From NCBI RefSeq assembly GCF_910594005.1, contig NC_057826.1, positions 20,927,501 to 20,991,500 of the forward strand: a DNA stretch of 64,000 nt, written 5' to 3'. A program made the position numbers and the translations under genes. The stretch is from Cervus elaphus. Taxonomy: Eukaryota; Chordata; Mammalia; Artiodactyla; Cervidae. The notes under the pieces were generated by a model. The model searched no databases, had not been told where the DNA came from, and worked only from the letters and a program-made list of their open reading frames with translations. Positions 1 to 10,704 of the stretch are shown here, piece by piece. Position 1 is the stretch's first letter. Every line of letters starts with the position of its first letter.

Positions 1-76
1 CCAACCATAAGAAGAAATAAATATCAGTCTAGTGGGTTTTTCCACTTTACATGTATGTGCATTTTTTTCCCTTAAT

Positions 77-338
77 ATCTATTTTTGGCTGCGCTGGGTC
101 TTTGTTGCTGCCCACAGGCTTCTCATTGCCATGGCTTCTCTTGTTACAGAGCATGGGCTCTAGGGCTCGTGGGCTTCAGCAGTTGCAGTCCACAGGCTCT
201 AGAGGGTGGGCTCAGTAGTTGTGGCACATGGGCTTAGTTGCCACATGGTGTGTGGAATCTTCCTGGACCAGGGATCAAACCCATGTCCCCTGCCTTGGTA
301 GGTGGATTCTTAACCATTAAACCACCAGGGAAGTCCCA
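77..338 (-). repeat. tRNA-derived ruminant SINE (CHR type), antisense
   Basis: Read on the minus strand this begins with the head GGGACTTCCCTGGTGGTTTA, continues through the tRNA-like B-box region (around 270-285 on the plus strand) and ends in the CHR tail that on the plus strand reads TTTTTGGCTGCGCTGGGTC. Nearly full length. Translations across it are SINE sequence. Confidence 0.85.
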
Positions 339-341
339 TAT

Positions 342-495
342 ATGCATTTTAATAGCTTCTATTTATTGTCTGCCATATGCCAAGCACTTTACAAATATCT
401 TATTTCATCTTCATGACAACCTGACTACCCCTGATATAATTCCCATATTTGAGAAGAGGGAACTGAAACTCAGAGAGGCTGAGACACCTCCTGCT
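342..495 (-). repeat. MIR relic, antisense
   Basis: Contains the antisense MIR signature: a decayed GTGCCAGGCAC-like core near 378-390 and the GAAACTCAGAGAGGCTGAG segment near 463-482. Old and diverged; edges approximate. Confidence 0.6.
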
Positions 496-533
496 ACAGG
501 CTTGGTAGCAGAGCTGCTTTCCAACCTGACCAC

Positions 534-777
534 TGCTACTGCTAAGTCGCTTCAGTCGTGTCCGACTCTGCGCGACCCCATCCCTAGGATTCTCCAGGCA
601 AGAACACTGGAGTGGGCTGCCATTTCCTTCTCCAATGCATAAAACTGAAAAGTGAAAGTGAAGTCGATCAGTCGTGTCCGACTCTTTGTGACCCCATGGA
701 CTGCAGCCTACCAGGCTCCTCTGTCCATGGGAGTTTCCAGGCAAGAGTACTGGAGTGGGGTGCCATTGCCTTCTCTG
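534..777 (-). repeat. Bov-A dimeric SINE with 13-bp target-site duplication
   Basis: Two head-to-tail antisense monomers, each with a GTCGTGTCCGACTCT-type segment (about 555 and 671) and a GGCAAGA...ACTGGAGTG segment. The pair is bracketed by the perfect direct repeat CCAACCTGACCAC at 521-533 and 778-790, which fixes the insertion boundaries and shows that the dimer inserted as one unit. Confidence 0.92.
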
Positions 778-790
778 CCAACCTGACCAC

Positions 791-1620
791 ATCTGACCCC
801 AAAGCCTGTGTTCATCACCACTAGCCTGTGTTGGAAGAATTGGACAGCCAGGTGGAGCTTTTCCTACAAGGCAGTCTAAAGGCCGGGCTGGCACCCGAGA
901 CAAGAACCTTGTGATCGCCATGGGACCTGGGTCCAAAGCTAATGGTGCAATCAGGGGTGGTGGCCTCTGCACAAAGTGGCACTCAGAAAGGGTCTGGAGC
1001 GCCTCCACAGAAAGGTCTGGAGCAACCACAGCCTCCTCTATCATGAACTGCCTGGAATTACACCAGGCCTTGCACCCAGGCTTGGAGGCAGCCTGCCCCT
1101 TGACCAGGAACACTCCCTGACCATCCACAAGGTCACTGCAATCAGCCTCAGTCTCCCGAATTTCATCCCCCCAGCAGCCCACCACTTCCTGTGGTCCTGT
1201 GTCTGTGCTGCTGCATAATGCCTCTCAGGTGGGCACACCTCTCTGACCAGGTAGACCACAAATATCTCGAGGTTAGAGTCCACACTTCCATTTTCTGGCT
1301 TCTCCACCCTTCCCCCTAAGGTCAAAATCCATGCTCACTCACACCATTAAATAGACCGTTTAAATGGTCAGATAACATTGAGGTAAAGGGCTATGGGTCA
1401 GCAAACTTGAAAAAATTATTTGAAAATTAACTAGGATGAAATGTAGATTAAGGAGAAATTATTTGCTATTACTGTTTTCCCACATGAGAGGTGTATTTTC
1501 AGTAAGAACATGTAAAAACTCCTTGGACATATTTAATTCCTAGTTTTGTGCCTTTACCAGATGTCTTACACAATTAGACATCTGTGCAAAGACAGAAAAA
1601 CTTGTATTTGAAGGCACATA
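791..1620. other. Unique intergenic sequence, no gene seen
   Basis: No coding signature on either strand. Open frames here begin or end inside the flanking SINE or lack any recognisable domain. No repeat family recognised. Confidence 0.5.
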
Positions 1621-1624
1621 TTAG

Positions 1625-1775
1625 AGGCAGGAAATATAACAGTTAAGAGTCTCAATTTGAGAGTTAGACAAATCTTGGTTCAAATTCCATCTCTGTAACT
1701 TGCTGGCTAACCACAGAGAAGTCATTCCACCTCTCTGAGTTTCAGATCCCTCATTTGTAAAATTATAATTAAAAG
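1625..1775 (+). repeat. MIR
   Basis: Sense MIR: an AGTTAAGAG box near 1640, TTGGTTCAAATTCC near 1675, then the core (AACTTGCTGGCTAACCACAG, CCTCTCTGAGTTTCAG, CATTTGTAAAAT). About 30% diverged. Confidence 0.75.
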
Positions 1776-1782
1776 TGCCTTC

Positions 1783-2487
1783 CTTGTTCACACCCACTAG
1801 GATGGCAATTATTCTAAAAAAATAAAATACATTAAAAACAGAAAATAAGCATCGGCAAAAATGTGGAGAGATTATCGCTGGTAGAAATGTACAAGGATGC
1901 AAACACTGTGTAAACAGTGTGGTGGTTCCTTAAAAACCTAAACATAGAATTACCATATGACCCAGCAATTCCACTTCTGGGCATATACCCCAAAAAATTG
2001 AAAGCAAGGACTTGAACAGATATTTGTACATCTATGTTCAGAGTAGCCTTATTCCTAGTAGTCAGAAGATGTGAGCAGCCCAAGGTCCATCAACAGATGA
2101 ATGGATAAACGAAATGTGGTATGTACATACAATGGAAGATTATTCTACTTCAAAAAGGTAAGAGATTCTGACACAAGCTACAACATGGGTAAATCTTGAA
2201 GACGTTGTGCTAAGTAAAATGAGTTGGACACAAAAGGACACGCACCAGATGATTCCACATACATGAGGTACCTAGAAGGGTCAAATTCATGGACAGAAAA
2301 TAGAACTGCTGTTGCCAGGGACTGGAGGAAGGAAAAAATGGGGACTTATTATTAAATGAGTACAGAGTTTCAGTTTGAGGAGATGAAAAAGTTTTGGAGC
2401 TGAGTGATGGTAACGGGTGCATAACAAGGAATATACTTAATGCAACTGAACTATATACCTAAAAATGGTCAAAATGGTGAATTTTAT
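1783..2487 (+). repeat. L1 LINE 3' end (ORF2 tail and 3' UTR)
   Basis: Matches the 3' part of mammalian L1 ORF2 and its 3' UTR: the CCCACTAGGATGGCAATTAT segment, then the TGACCCAGCAATTCCACTTC segment near 1960, and an ending near the GTGAATTTTATAT motif. Frame-disrupted and 5'-truncated. No functional protein. Confidence 0.8.
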
Positions 2488-2531
2488 ATACAGTGGAATA
2501 TTATACAGTCCTAGAAAAGAATGAAATCTTG

Positions 2532-2832
2532 GGACTTCCCTAGTGGTCCGGTGGTTAAGAATCTGCCTGCCAATGCAAGAGACACAGGTTCAATCCCTGG
2601 TCCAGGAAGACTCCGCATGCCACAAGGCAACTAAACCCTGATACCACAACTACTGAGCCTGTGCTCTAGGGCCCACGAGCCGTGACTACTGAGCTCTCAT
2701 ATGCTGCAACTACTGAAGCCTCCTGGAGCCCCTGGAGCCCTGAGCTCCACAAGAGAAGCCACTGCAGAAGCCAGAACGCAGCGACAAAGACCCAGAGCAG
2801 TCCAAAATAAATAAATAAATGTTTTAAAAAAA
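2532..2832 (+). repeat. CHR-type SINE inserted in L1
   Basis: Head GGGACTTCCCTAGTGGTCCG, B-box-like GGTTCAATCCCTGG, the CCACAAC...TGAGCCTGTGCTC body and an AAATAAATAAAT tail. Flanked by AGAATGAAATCTTG (2518-2531) and AGAATAAAATCTTG (2833-2846), a 14-bp target-site duplication with one mismatch. Confidence 0.88.
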
Positions 2833-3049
2833 AGAATAAAATCTTGATGTGTGGAGACAACCTGGATGGACTTAGAGGGCTTTATGCTAAGTGAAATAAG
2901 TGAGGCAGAAAAAAGACAAATATCATATGATTTCACTTATATACAGAATCTAAAAGAAAACAATAACAAAGCCAAGCTCACAGATACAGGGAACAGGTTG
3001 GCGGTTGCCAAGAATGTGGGGTTGGGAATGAATAGATGGGTGCTGGGCT

Positions 3050-3355
3050 ATGCTATATCTCGACTCTTGCTTACCCCATGGACTGTAGCCCACCAGGCTC
3101 CTCCATGGATTCTCCAAGCAAGAATAATGGGGTGGGTTGCCATGCCCTCCTCCAAGGGATCTTCCCAACCCAGGGATCAAATCCAGGTCTCCCACACTGC
3201 AGGCAGATTCTTTACTTTCTGAGCCACCAGGGAAGCGCAAGAATGCTGGAGTGGGTAGCCTATCCCGTCTCCGGGGATCTTCCCCACCCAGGAATCGATC
3301 CCGGGTCTCCTGCACTACAGGTGGATTCTTCACCAGCTGAACTACCAGGGAAGCC
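3050..3355 (-). repeat. Bov-A2 SINE, antisense
   Basis: Antisense Bov-A2: CCCATGGACTGTAGCCCACC, GGAT...CTCCAAGCAAGAATAATG, GATCTTCCCAACCCAGGGAT, then a second partial monomer ending in CTACCAGGGAAGCCC. Inserted in the L1 3' end. Confidence 0.85.
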
Positions 3356-3737
3356 CAGAGTAAATGGCAAGTGGAGTCAAAAGATAAAAACCTCCAGATA
3401 TAAAAAAATTAATAAGTTATGAGGATGTAATGTACAGCATGGTGACTATAGTTAATATTAGTGTATTATTATAATATATATGTTAATATATATTATATGT
3501 TATATGTTATTATGTATTAACCTATATGTTAATATAAGTTAATGTATTGTATATTCAAAAGCTACTAAGAGAGTTAAAAGTTCTCATTACAAGAAAAATG
3601 TTAATTAGACTTGCAGTGTGATCATTTCAAAATATATACAAATATCAAATCAATATGCTGTACACCTGAAACTATTATAATACTGTAGATAAATTATATT
3701 TCAATTTCTTTTAAAAGGTAAATTTTATGATATATAT

Positions 3738-3863
3738 GGGTGCTAAGTTGATTCAGTTGTATCCGACTCTTTGCGAGCCCATGGACTGCAGCCCACCAGA
3801 CTCCCCTGTCCCTGGGATTCTCCCAGCAAGAATACTGAAGTGGGTTGTCATGCCCTCCTCCAG
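3738..3863 (-). repeat. Bov-A fragment, antisense
   Basis: Single truncated antisense monomer (GTATCCGACTCTTTGCGAGCC to GTTGTCATGCCCTCCTCCAG) running directly into a TA microsatellite. Confidence 0.8.
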
Positions 3864-3864
3864 T

Positions 3865-3893
3865 ATATACATATATATATATATATATATATA
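3865..3893. repeat. (TA)n microsatellite
   Basis: Alternating TA/CA tract at the end of the truncated Bov-A copy, followed by a T-run. Likely length-polymorphic. Confidence 0.85.
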
Positions 3894-3924
3894 ATTTTTT
3901 TTTCCCCCACACAAATTCCTTCCT

Positions 3925-4025
3925 TCAGTTTTACCGTGAGGCTAAATGGATTAATGGTGGTAAAGCAGTTGACAGTGCCTGGTGCATAGTACGGGATTAC
4001 TAAATTACAGCTATCACCATTATTG
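3925..4025 (+). repeat. MIR 3' portion
   Basis: Includes the GTGCCTGGTGCATAGTA motif near 3975 and an ACAGCTATCACCATTATT ending typical of MIR 3' ends. Confidence 0.55.
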
Positions 4026-4278
4026 GCTTTAGTCCTCAAACCAGTGGCTGAATCTTGACCAACCCAACAAGTAGGACTGAACCAGGAGGAGGTGAGTAGA
4101 AAAACTCCAGACTAAGACATGAGGGAATTGCAACCATACACAAAGGTAGAAAGACAATAGGGCCCCTCCCCAGGGAGACCTAAGTCCCAAAAGGACCACT
4201 GGATGAAAGGAAGAGGTCTTAGAGAAGACCAGGAGAGAGAAAGCTTTTCAGGGTTTCATGCAAAAGAAGACCAGAGCA

Positions 4279-4487
4279 GGGTTACCAGACAATTATAGGC
4301 TGCCCTGTTAAATGTGAACGTCAGACAAACAACAAATAATTTTTTGTAATAAGTAATGTCCCAAATACTGAACAACCCTATTTTATTGCAAGGGACATAC
4401 TAATACTAAAAATGTATTCATGTTTACCTGACATTCAAATTCAACTGGGCTTCCTGTGTTTTTAGTTGTTAAATCTAGCCATCCTAG
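4279..4487. mobile_element. Palindromic MITE-like DNA transposon relic
   Basis: Two arms of about 85 bp (4279-4362 and 4392-4487) are imperfect inverted repeats. The left arm reads GGTTACCAGACAATTATAGG and the right arm, reverse-complemented, carries the same order of motifs (CAGTTGAATTTGAA, AATAC...TTTAGTA, TATGTCCC). They are joined by about 30 bp. A second copy is split around 19.1-19.99 kb. I recognise the family as a common mammalian palindromic element but am not sure of its name. Confidence 0.65.
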
Positions 4488-4779
4488 GCCAGAGGTACCA
4501 CTCATCTGTCACTACTTTGCACTGTCAGTTTACCATGATTATAGATCCTAGAATATCCTGGTATCTAAAAATCTGGACAGCCCAGAGGGTGCCAGAGCAG
4601 AGAATGGAACAGGATTCTTCACTTTACAAATATACTCTTTCACAGCTGAGGTCCTATAAATAGCAAACTCTCTTAACAGTCTTATCACAGAAACTCATTT
4701 TTAAAACTTAAATGTAACAGCCCCACTTTTGAAGGAGCCCACCTGTCAAAATTGAAGGCAACTGCCAGGCACAGTCGCA

Positions 4780-5420
4780 AAAGCTGTGGTTCTCCTGGCT
4801 TCGGAGATGAGGAGAGGGGATAACACCAGTTCCAGGGGCCGCTGCGGAAGAGGGGCCCCCACGATAAAGGCTAAAGCGCCACCCGGGGCCCCAGGGTCTG
4901 GCCTCTTCCCCGCAGGCCCGGCTTGGATCAGCCCCAGCATCTCCTGCCCAGGCTGTTGCAGCCACTTGCAGAAAGGGCTGTCGAAAATCCTCTGACATTC
5001 CAGCAGAGACCTAAAAAAGGGCTCTGTCTATGTCCAGCCAAACGCAATTCCCCGGCCTCAGCCCTAAACTGATTAAAAGCTGGAGGCCATTCGTTTTGTT
5101 TTGAGAAGTGCCAGGGTTTTAAGCCCGCGGTCCCCCTCTTCCCTCCTCACTAGTTCCAGCTGCAGGGGCACTTCAGTGTGAAAGACCACACACCAGCAGG
5201 CCCAGCGGTGCGGAGGCCTGGCGGAGATTAAACCCCAGGCGGCCGCGAGGGGCGGGCGGGGCCCCCACCCCCACGCAGAAGGCGAGCTGAGCCTGGAGCG
5301 GGGAGTTCAAGGAGAAGAGCCCACCCGGCCCACCCGGCCAACCCGGATCGCGCTCACCCCGGCCACGCCCCTGCTCCATCCCCCATCAGACCCGGCGGAG
5401 CGCACGGCCGGGAAGGTGAC
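4780..5420. promoter_or_regulatory. Orphan CpG-rich block
   Basis: GC-rich with repeated CpG (for example GGCCGCTGCGG near 4838, GGCGGCCGCGAGGGGCGGGC near 5238-5258, CACGGCCGGGAAGG near 5404). No repeat signature and no exon recognised. The expected upstream gene SMOC1 should begin on the minus strand nearby, but its N-terminal coding sequence is not seen here. This could be a distal promoter or enhancer, or the promoter of an unannotated non-coding RNA. Confidence 0.4.
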
Positions 5421-5424
5421 TAGA

Positions 5425-6110
5425 TGCCACTTTTTTTTTTTTAATTTACCGAATTTATTTATCACACAACAAGCTTATTTTGGAAGGAAATCCGGGATCG
5501 GAGGTGGAACTGAAAGGCATAGTCTGAGTTTTCATCCGGCTCCACTAGCTCACCAGGCAGACCTGGGACCGTTGCCCCGGCTTGGTCCTCTGCCTGCTCT
5601 CAACCGGGGAGGCTGCGAACCAGGACTGGAAGCTCTTTGCATGGTCCTACGCAGAACAATCCGAAGGAGTTTGTCTTCTCACTGGGTCCTTGTCTGTCTC
5701 ATCCAGCAGGATGCCACAAGCTCAGGGTTGGAGCAGGACAAGCTCGCAGGGAACCAGGCATCAAGTCTGGCCTGACAGGTTTTTAGTCGCCTGGAAAAAG
5801 TATGGAAGGGACGCTGATGACGGAAGGGAGAGCTGCCTGTCCCATGTGAGGGAACCTTTCCTGTTTCCTGTGATGCTATCCGAGGATCAGAAGGGATGTT
5901 TCTGAGTGCTTGGGGTTCCTGAGCTACTCTTGTTGCACCAAATTCTGAAGCACATGGAGGTTTGCCGTATGGACTCAAGCATTGGTATCTTAGTCCTTTC
6001 TCCTTTGCATTTGGGACCCAGTGTCCTCATCGATAATGCCAGTACCCTGCCTGCCAAGCACTCTACCTGGAGAATGGGCTGGTCAGAAAATACAGGAAAT
6101 AAAAAGAAGG
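5425..6110. other. Unique sequence after a T-run
   Basis: Begins with a T-rich run at about 5430-5442. No repeat or gene recognised. Moderately CpG-containing to about 5700, continuing the preceding block. Confidence 0.4.
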
Positions 6111-6117
6111 CAGAAAG

Positions 6118-6374
6118 TGGACTTCCCTCGTGGTCCAGTGGTTAAGAGTCCACCTGCCAATGCTGGGGACATGGGTTCGATCCCTCTTTCTGGAAGATTC
6201 CACATGCCTCACAGCAACGAAGCTGGAGTGCCACAATTCCTGGAGTCTGCGCCTCCTAGAGCCCTTGTTGGGAAACTACAGAGTAGTCCCCCCTCATGGC
6301 AACTAGAGAAAGCCCACATACGATAACAAAGACCCAGAGCAGCCAAAGATGAATAAGTTAAATTTTTTTTAAAA
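6118..6374 (+). repeat. CHR-type SINE
   Basis: Head GGACTTCCCTCGTGGTCCAG, B-box-like GGGTTCGATCCCT, tail AATTTTTTTTAAAA. Flanks AGAAGGCAGAAAGT (about 6104-6117) and AGAGGGCAGAAGGT (about 6375-6388) look like a target-site duplication with two mismatches. Confidence 0.85.
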
Positions 6375-6389
6375 AGAGGGCAGAAGGTA

Positions 6390-8635
6390 CTTGAAGGAGG
6401 AGGGTAGAGTTTCCAATGCTCCCCAGAGCAGGCATGTGTGTCCTGGAGAAGATGGGCGAGGGGACCTCCCATTCCCACAGGATGATTTTGCTGCTTCCTA
6501 CTCCCCTCCTCCATACATCCCCTCCCATGACATAATGAAAAATTCATGTTAAAAGCTTCACATGTGATCTGATTTTTCAACAGTTTAATTGGATTAATAG
6601 AAGCCGGGAGTGTAGTAAGCCCAGGGCCCTTCCACCCCAGGGTCCCCCTCCCCCTACCTCCTGCACCCCTCTCCACTTTGCTCCTTCTCCTGCTTAGCTC
6701 TTTCTCCCTAGACACACTCTTCTGACTTCCTCCACAATATGCTCCCATCCAGACCTCCCTTTCTTCCTTTCCTTCCAGCTCACTCCCAGCAGCCTCTTCC
6801 TCTCAGCACCCAGCACCTTTTTGAGAGCTCAAATTTTCTTTCTTCCCTAAAGGAGGGAAGAGAGCAGTCCCATCCCTCAAAACCCTGATGAATGGTCTGT
6901 TTCCAAATACTTGGTGAATGGAATGCAGCTAAAGAAATTTGATTTTGTTGCATTCTAGAATATATGCTATCTACCAAGAGTTCCAGGACGACAGCACTCA
7001 AAGTTTTAAATAGATGCAAATTAAATATAATTTGTATATTGGTTATGAGTGTGCAAGGGTTACTGTTAAAGGTCGTGATTCTTGAGGTGACAGACATTCT
7101 CTGGACACAATCTGGGCAGTGGTACCACCACCTCATGTTTTATAGATAAAGCTGAGCTACAGAGAGGAAAAAACACCCTACACTGTTTCCCATGATTGCA
7201 TAGTTGTTCAGGTGCTAAATACTTAACAACAACAACAAAAATCTAAAGAGCTAAAAAGTTCTAGACAGGCACTCACCTGAGTCCCAGTGCCTGCGTGCTG
7301 CCAAGACTAACTCACTTTGAGCACATGGCTTGATTTCTTTCCCCTCAGTTACCTCATCTATACAACCAGAAGGGCAGTCTGGATGGGTGAGATAAAAACT
7401 CTTTTACTGTATGCCTCTACCAGTAAAAACATTTCGAGCATTCCTTCTCATTGTACATATGTCTAGTTATACTGTATTATTTGTACTGATATATTCTGAA
7501 CACAACATATAGAAATTATTTTAAGGATAAAATAAACATGAAATCAGAGGTATTTTTATGTTTTATTAACCATGATGGCTTCAATTTATCACTCACTAAT
7601 ATTTCAAGGCCAAATATTTACTTAGGATAAGACTCTTCATGGAGTGTTGCCGTAAATCCATTTTTCAAGTAGACGTAAGATAATTTCCATTTGTTTTTGT
7701 CGCTGATTTCTTGCCAAACCATTGTTTTTAACCTCATAATGTGGCTGAAAAGGGGAATTTATAAGAAAAACTAGAGAAGTCTCAACTCAGCCATTGTCAT
7801 TGTTTTCTTTTTCTTGAAAAACAATGTTGGATTAATAATATTATCTTTAAAATAGTTTTTTTTTTTTTTTTTTCAGGAATCTTCTATGGCTGCCTGTCTG
7901 CTTTGTGAGGGTAGATATTAGTTCAAGCTAAATGATATACTTTGTACACGATTGTTAACAGGCACAAGTATACTATAATACGTCACAGTATGCTGGAAAT
8001 ACAGAATAGGGTGAGGGCACCCCCTCCTGATGCACAGATTTCCTCTCACAGGGTCGGCATGGCACATGGCATCTGATGGATGGACCGATGCAGGGAATAA
8101 GAGCCTCTCTGTGATTAAACATTAATGAGGACTTGTGTTTCTTGTTTTTAGGAAGACTGCAAATAGAAGTTCTAGTCTTCTCTTCCGACTGTCCAGAGGA
8201 CTGTGTTGGGGTCACCGTTTGTCAACCACTGCAATTCTCTTATCGATACAGTTCTTTGACTCTCTGGTGTCTCCATGGATGGAGTCTTTCTCTGCTCTGC
8301 ATTCCACTTGCCGCTGGTGAGCACACCCTGCTTGAGAGCTCAGCCAAGGTAATGTCATGCCTTGGGGTCTGCACACCTCAAAGGGCCGTGCTATCTGGTG
8401 TGAGCGGCCCTGAGTGCCCCTTGGACATAGCTGGGCCCCGACTCCAGCCTCACAGGGCGGGCCGTAACGTGGGGGTTTGCTCTGGGGAGTGATTCTTCAC
8501 TTTTGCCCCCACTCTCCAAGCCAGTAGTTCTCTATTTATCCCCTTTCCCTCCCCTTTCCTCCTCCCTGGGAACCCTTAGTCAACCCCACCTCTCCTGCCA
8601 GGAGAAATAAGGAGAGCTCCTTTGGATGTATAAAG
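6390..8635. other. Mostly unique intergenic DNA
   Basis: No exon or clear young repeat. Includes a T-run at 7857-7874 and, at about 7560-7850, a block with several SOX-like sites reported separately. 8130-8330 has open frames on the plus strand but no domain or conserved splice context. Confidence 0.45.
7600..7850. promoter_or_regulatory. Candidate enhancer with clustered SOX-like motifs
   Basis: Non-repeat sequence carrying CCATTGTTTT (7729-7738), CCATTGTCATTGTTTTC (7791-7807) and AAACAATGTTGG (7819-7830), all matching the WWCAAWG-type SOX core on one strand or the other. Purely motif-based; conservation cannot be tested here. Confidence 0.25.
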
Positions 8636-8644
8636 TGTTCACAC

Positions 8645-8765
8645 CGGTGGAACGATATTCCACTTCTAGGGAACCCAGGTTTTTTGCCCTGGGTCACAAA
8701 GCTACTACGTGGCAAAGCTAGACTTTGACGTTGAGGTCTAGATAATTCCAAAACTCATACTGCTT
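8645..8765 (-). repeat. MIR relic, antisense
   Basis: GCCCTGGGTCACAAAGCTAC and GGCAAAGCTAGACTTTGA followed by AACTCATACTGCTTCCAAC match the antisense MIR central region. Confidence 0.6.
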
Positions 8766-8769
8766 CCAA

Positions 8770-9560
8770 CTCTCCAAAAGCAGGGAGTGACTACTGTTTG
8801 TATATGGAGTGTGTGTTTCCCTATGTGCATGTAAACAGACGTATCTCACCCCACAGTGTGGTTGAAAACAAGGTGAATGGCTAAATAAGGAACTGAGTAG
8901 GGAAATGCTGCCATGTCCCACAGGAGCCATTAGGTCCAAACACGGGCCGACAGGCTGAGTGCCCTGGAGCAGGCCATCTCCTCGGCCCACACCTGAGATC
9001 AGCTTTTGGTGGTCAGTAAGGAATGAGGGTGTGCCCACTCATCACCTCCCAAGGACACTGAAAAATAGCCCAGATTTGTCTGCTTCTGACTCATCTGTTT
9101 GGCTTCTTTGAAGGGATAGCATTTACCCTGGCTTTGCACAGAAATGTGTTCTGGTTTGAAGAGGAATCAGATTTCTTGTCAAGGTGATAATGACCCAAGT
9201 ACCATTCAGGACCTTCTGCCCCAGCCATGCAAACTTGAGGGAACAAACTCGGTGTGAAATTTGTGGTTCTTCTGCATCTTCGTAACTGTGTGACTGGCAA
9301 CCAAGTGCAAATTTTAAAAGTAAGCGAGCAGAGGCATAGAGGCAACAACACAGGGCTTGGCTCACCTCTCCTTACGTGTGATTAGTGGGGGGAGAGTATT
9401 TTGAAATAGAAGTCTGAACTCTCTTTCATCACTCCCCACTGTGGTATTGCCAAGCCTTATACCAGCCCCAGTCCCAGTTAGGAAAGGTTTCAGCATCATG
9501 GTAATGAAGATGACCATGCCCACGATGACAGTGGGACCTCATTTGCTATACACGTTGAAA
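8770..9560. other. Unique intergenic DNA
   Basis: No repeat family, RNA gene or exon recognised in this stretch. Confidence 0.45.
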
Positions 9561-9574
9561 ATACCTTTCAAATG

Positions 9575-9740
9575 TTATGTCAATTCACCCCACAGTCCTA
9601 TGGGGCTATTATTACCATCTTCAGAAAAGGAAACTGAGGCTCAGAGGTGCTGGGTGATTACCCCAAGTTCGCATTACTCTTGAGGGGTGGAGCCAAGATT
9701 TGAAATCAGATCCATCTGATTCCAAAGGCCGCAATCTTAC
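9575..9740 (-). repeat. MIR relic, antisense
   Basis: ATTATTACCATCTTCAG, GGAAACTGAGGCTCAGAGGT and GATTTGAAATCAGATC in the order expected of antisense MIR. Confidence 0.75.
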
Positions 9741-9865
9741 CTCTGCTCTAGGAGCCCCCATATTGGAAACCAAAGAGAGACTTGCCAACTTCTTACTATG
9801 TGTTTCTCTTGAAATAATTTGATCCAACAAATATTTAGGACCAGGTACTCAATCTTCACTGAGCA

Positions 9866-10245
9866 CCAAAGAATGGATGCTTTTGAACTGTGGTGCTGGA
9901 GAAGACTCTGGAGAGTCCCTTGGACTGCAAGGAGATCAAACCAGTCAATCCTAAAGGAAATCAACCCTGAATAGTCATTGGAAAGACTGATGCTGAAGCC
10001 AAAGCTCCAGTACTTTGGCCACCTGATTTGAAGAGCCGACTCAATGGAAAAGACCCTGATGCTGGGAAAGACTGAGGGCAAGAGGAATATGGGGCAACAG
10101 AGGATGAGATGGTTGGATGGCATCACCGACTCAATGGACGTGAGTATGAGCAAACTCCAGGAGGTAGTGAAGGACAGGGGAGCCTGGCGTGCTGCAGTTT
10201 GTGGGGACTTAAAGAGTTGGACACAACTTAGCGACTAAACAACAA
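9866..10245 (+). mobile_element. BovB (RTE-type LINE) 3' end
   Basis: Sense BovB 3' segment: GGTGCTGGAGAAGACTCT, CAAGGAGATCAAACCAGTCA, GATGCTGGGAAAGACTGAGG and the terminal GAGTTGGACACAACTTAGCG. The short open frames are remnants of the BovB reverse-transcriptase C-terminus and are not functional. The same 3' end is repeated at 19.2, 41.3, 46 and 57.3 kb. Confidence 0.9.
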
Positions 10246-10274
10246 TTCTCTTCCTGGCAGGTGATCAGAGAGTG

Positions 10275-10700
10275 TCACCATCCCCACATCCATTCATTCA
10301 GTAAATACTAATTAAACATCTATGTGCCAGGCACTGTTTTAAGTGCCATGTATATAGCGATGAACAAAACAAACAAGTTCCTATTCTCTTAAAACTTAGT
10401 ATGTAATAAGAGAAAACTGATAACAAACAAAACAACTAATCCGTAATATGACAGAGGTGATAAGCACCACAAGGAAGGACAAAGCAGGTAAGGGAGCTAG
10501 AGAGTGATGCGGGGGGCCGGGGTGGGGGGGGTTGCTGTTTTGGGTAGGGTGCTGGAAGAAGACCTCTCCAAATGGGTGAAATTTGGGCAAAGGCCTGAAG
10601 CACTGAGGGCCTGAGCCCTGCAGAGATCTGGGGGAAGAGCATTCCAGGCACAGGGAACAGCAAATACAAAGAACTAGTGCCAACAGCAAGCCTGGAGACC
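10275..10700. repeat. Ancient interspersed repeat (L2-like), family uncertain
   Basis: ATGTGCCAGGCACTGTTTTA near 10323, GTGATAAGCACCACAAGGA near 10456, GGGGGAAGAGCATTCCAGGC near 10630 and AACAGCAAATACAAAG follow the order of a very common old mammalian repeat. I think of L2 type but cannot fix the family. An interruption of G and C runs lies at 10508-10530. Confidence 0.5.
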
Positions 10701-10704
10701 ACGT

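Larger units (their letters stand above)
2488..3720 (+). repeat. Second L1 3' end, interrupted by two SINEs
   Basis: Starts again at an earlier L1 position (CAGTGGAATATTATACAG) and runs through the TATCATATGATTTCACTTAT segment near 2920 to the terminal TACACCTGAAACTATTATAA near 3662, so it is a separate copy in tandem with the preceding one. Split by the SINEs at 2532-2832 and 3050-3355. The AT-rich block 3420-3560 belongs to its 3' UTR. Confidence 0.75.

Noticed and set aside
400..1185. 261-residue minus-strand open frame
   Set aside because: Its middle is a translated Bov-A dimer (532-777), and the rest has no recognisable domain. Ruminant SINEs are often open for long stretches.
2950..3422. 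Overlapping long open frames on both strands
   Set aside because: They are translations of an antisense Bov-A2 SINE (motifs such as PMDCSPPGSS and GNPLQYSCLENP recur in every copy).
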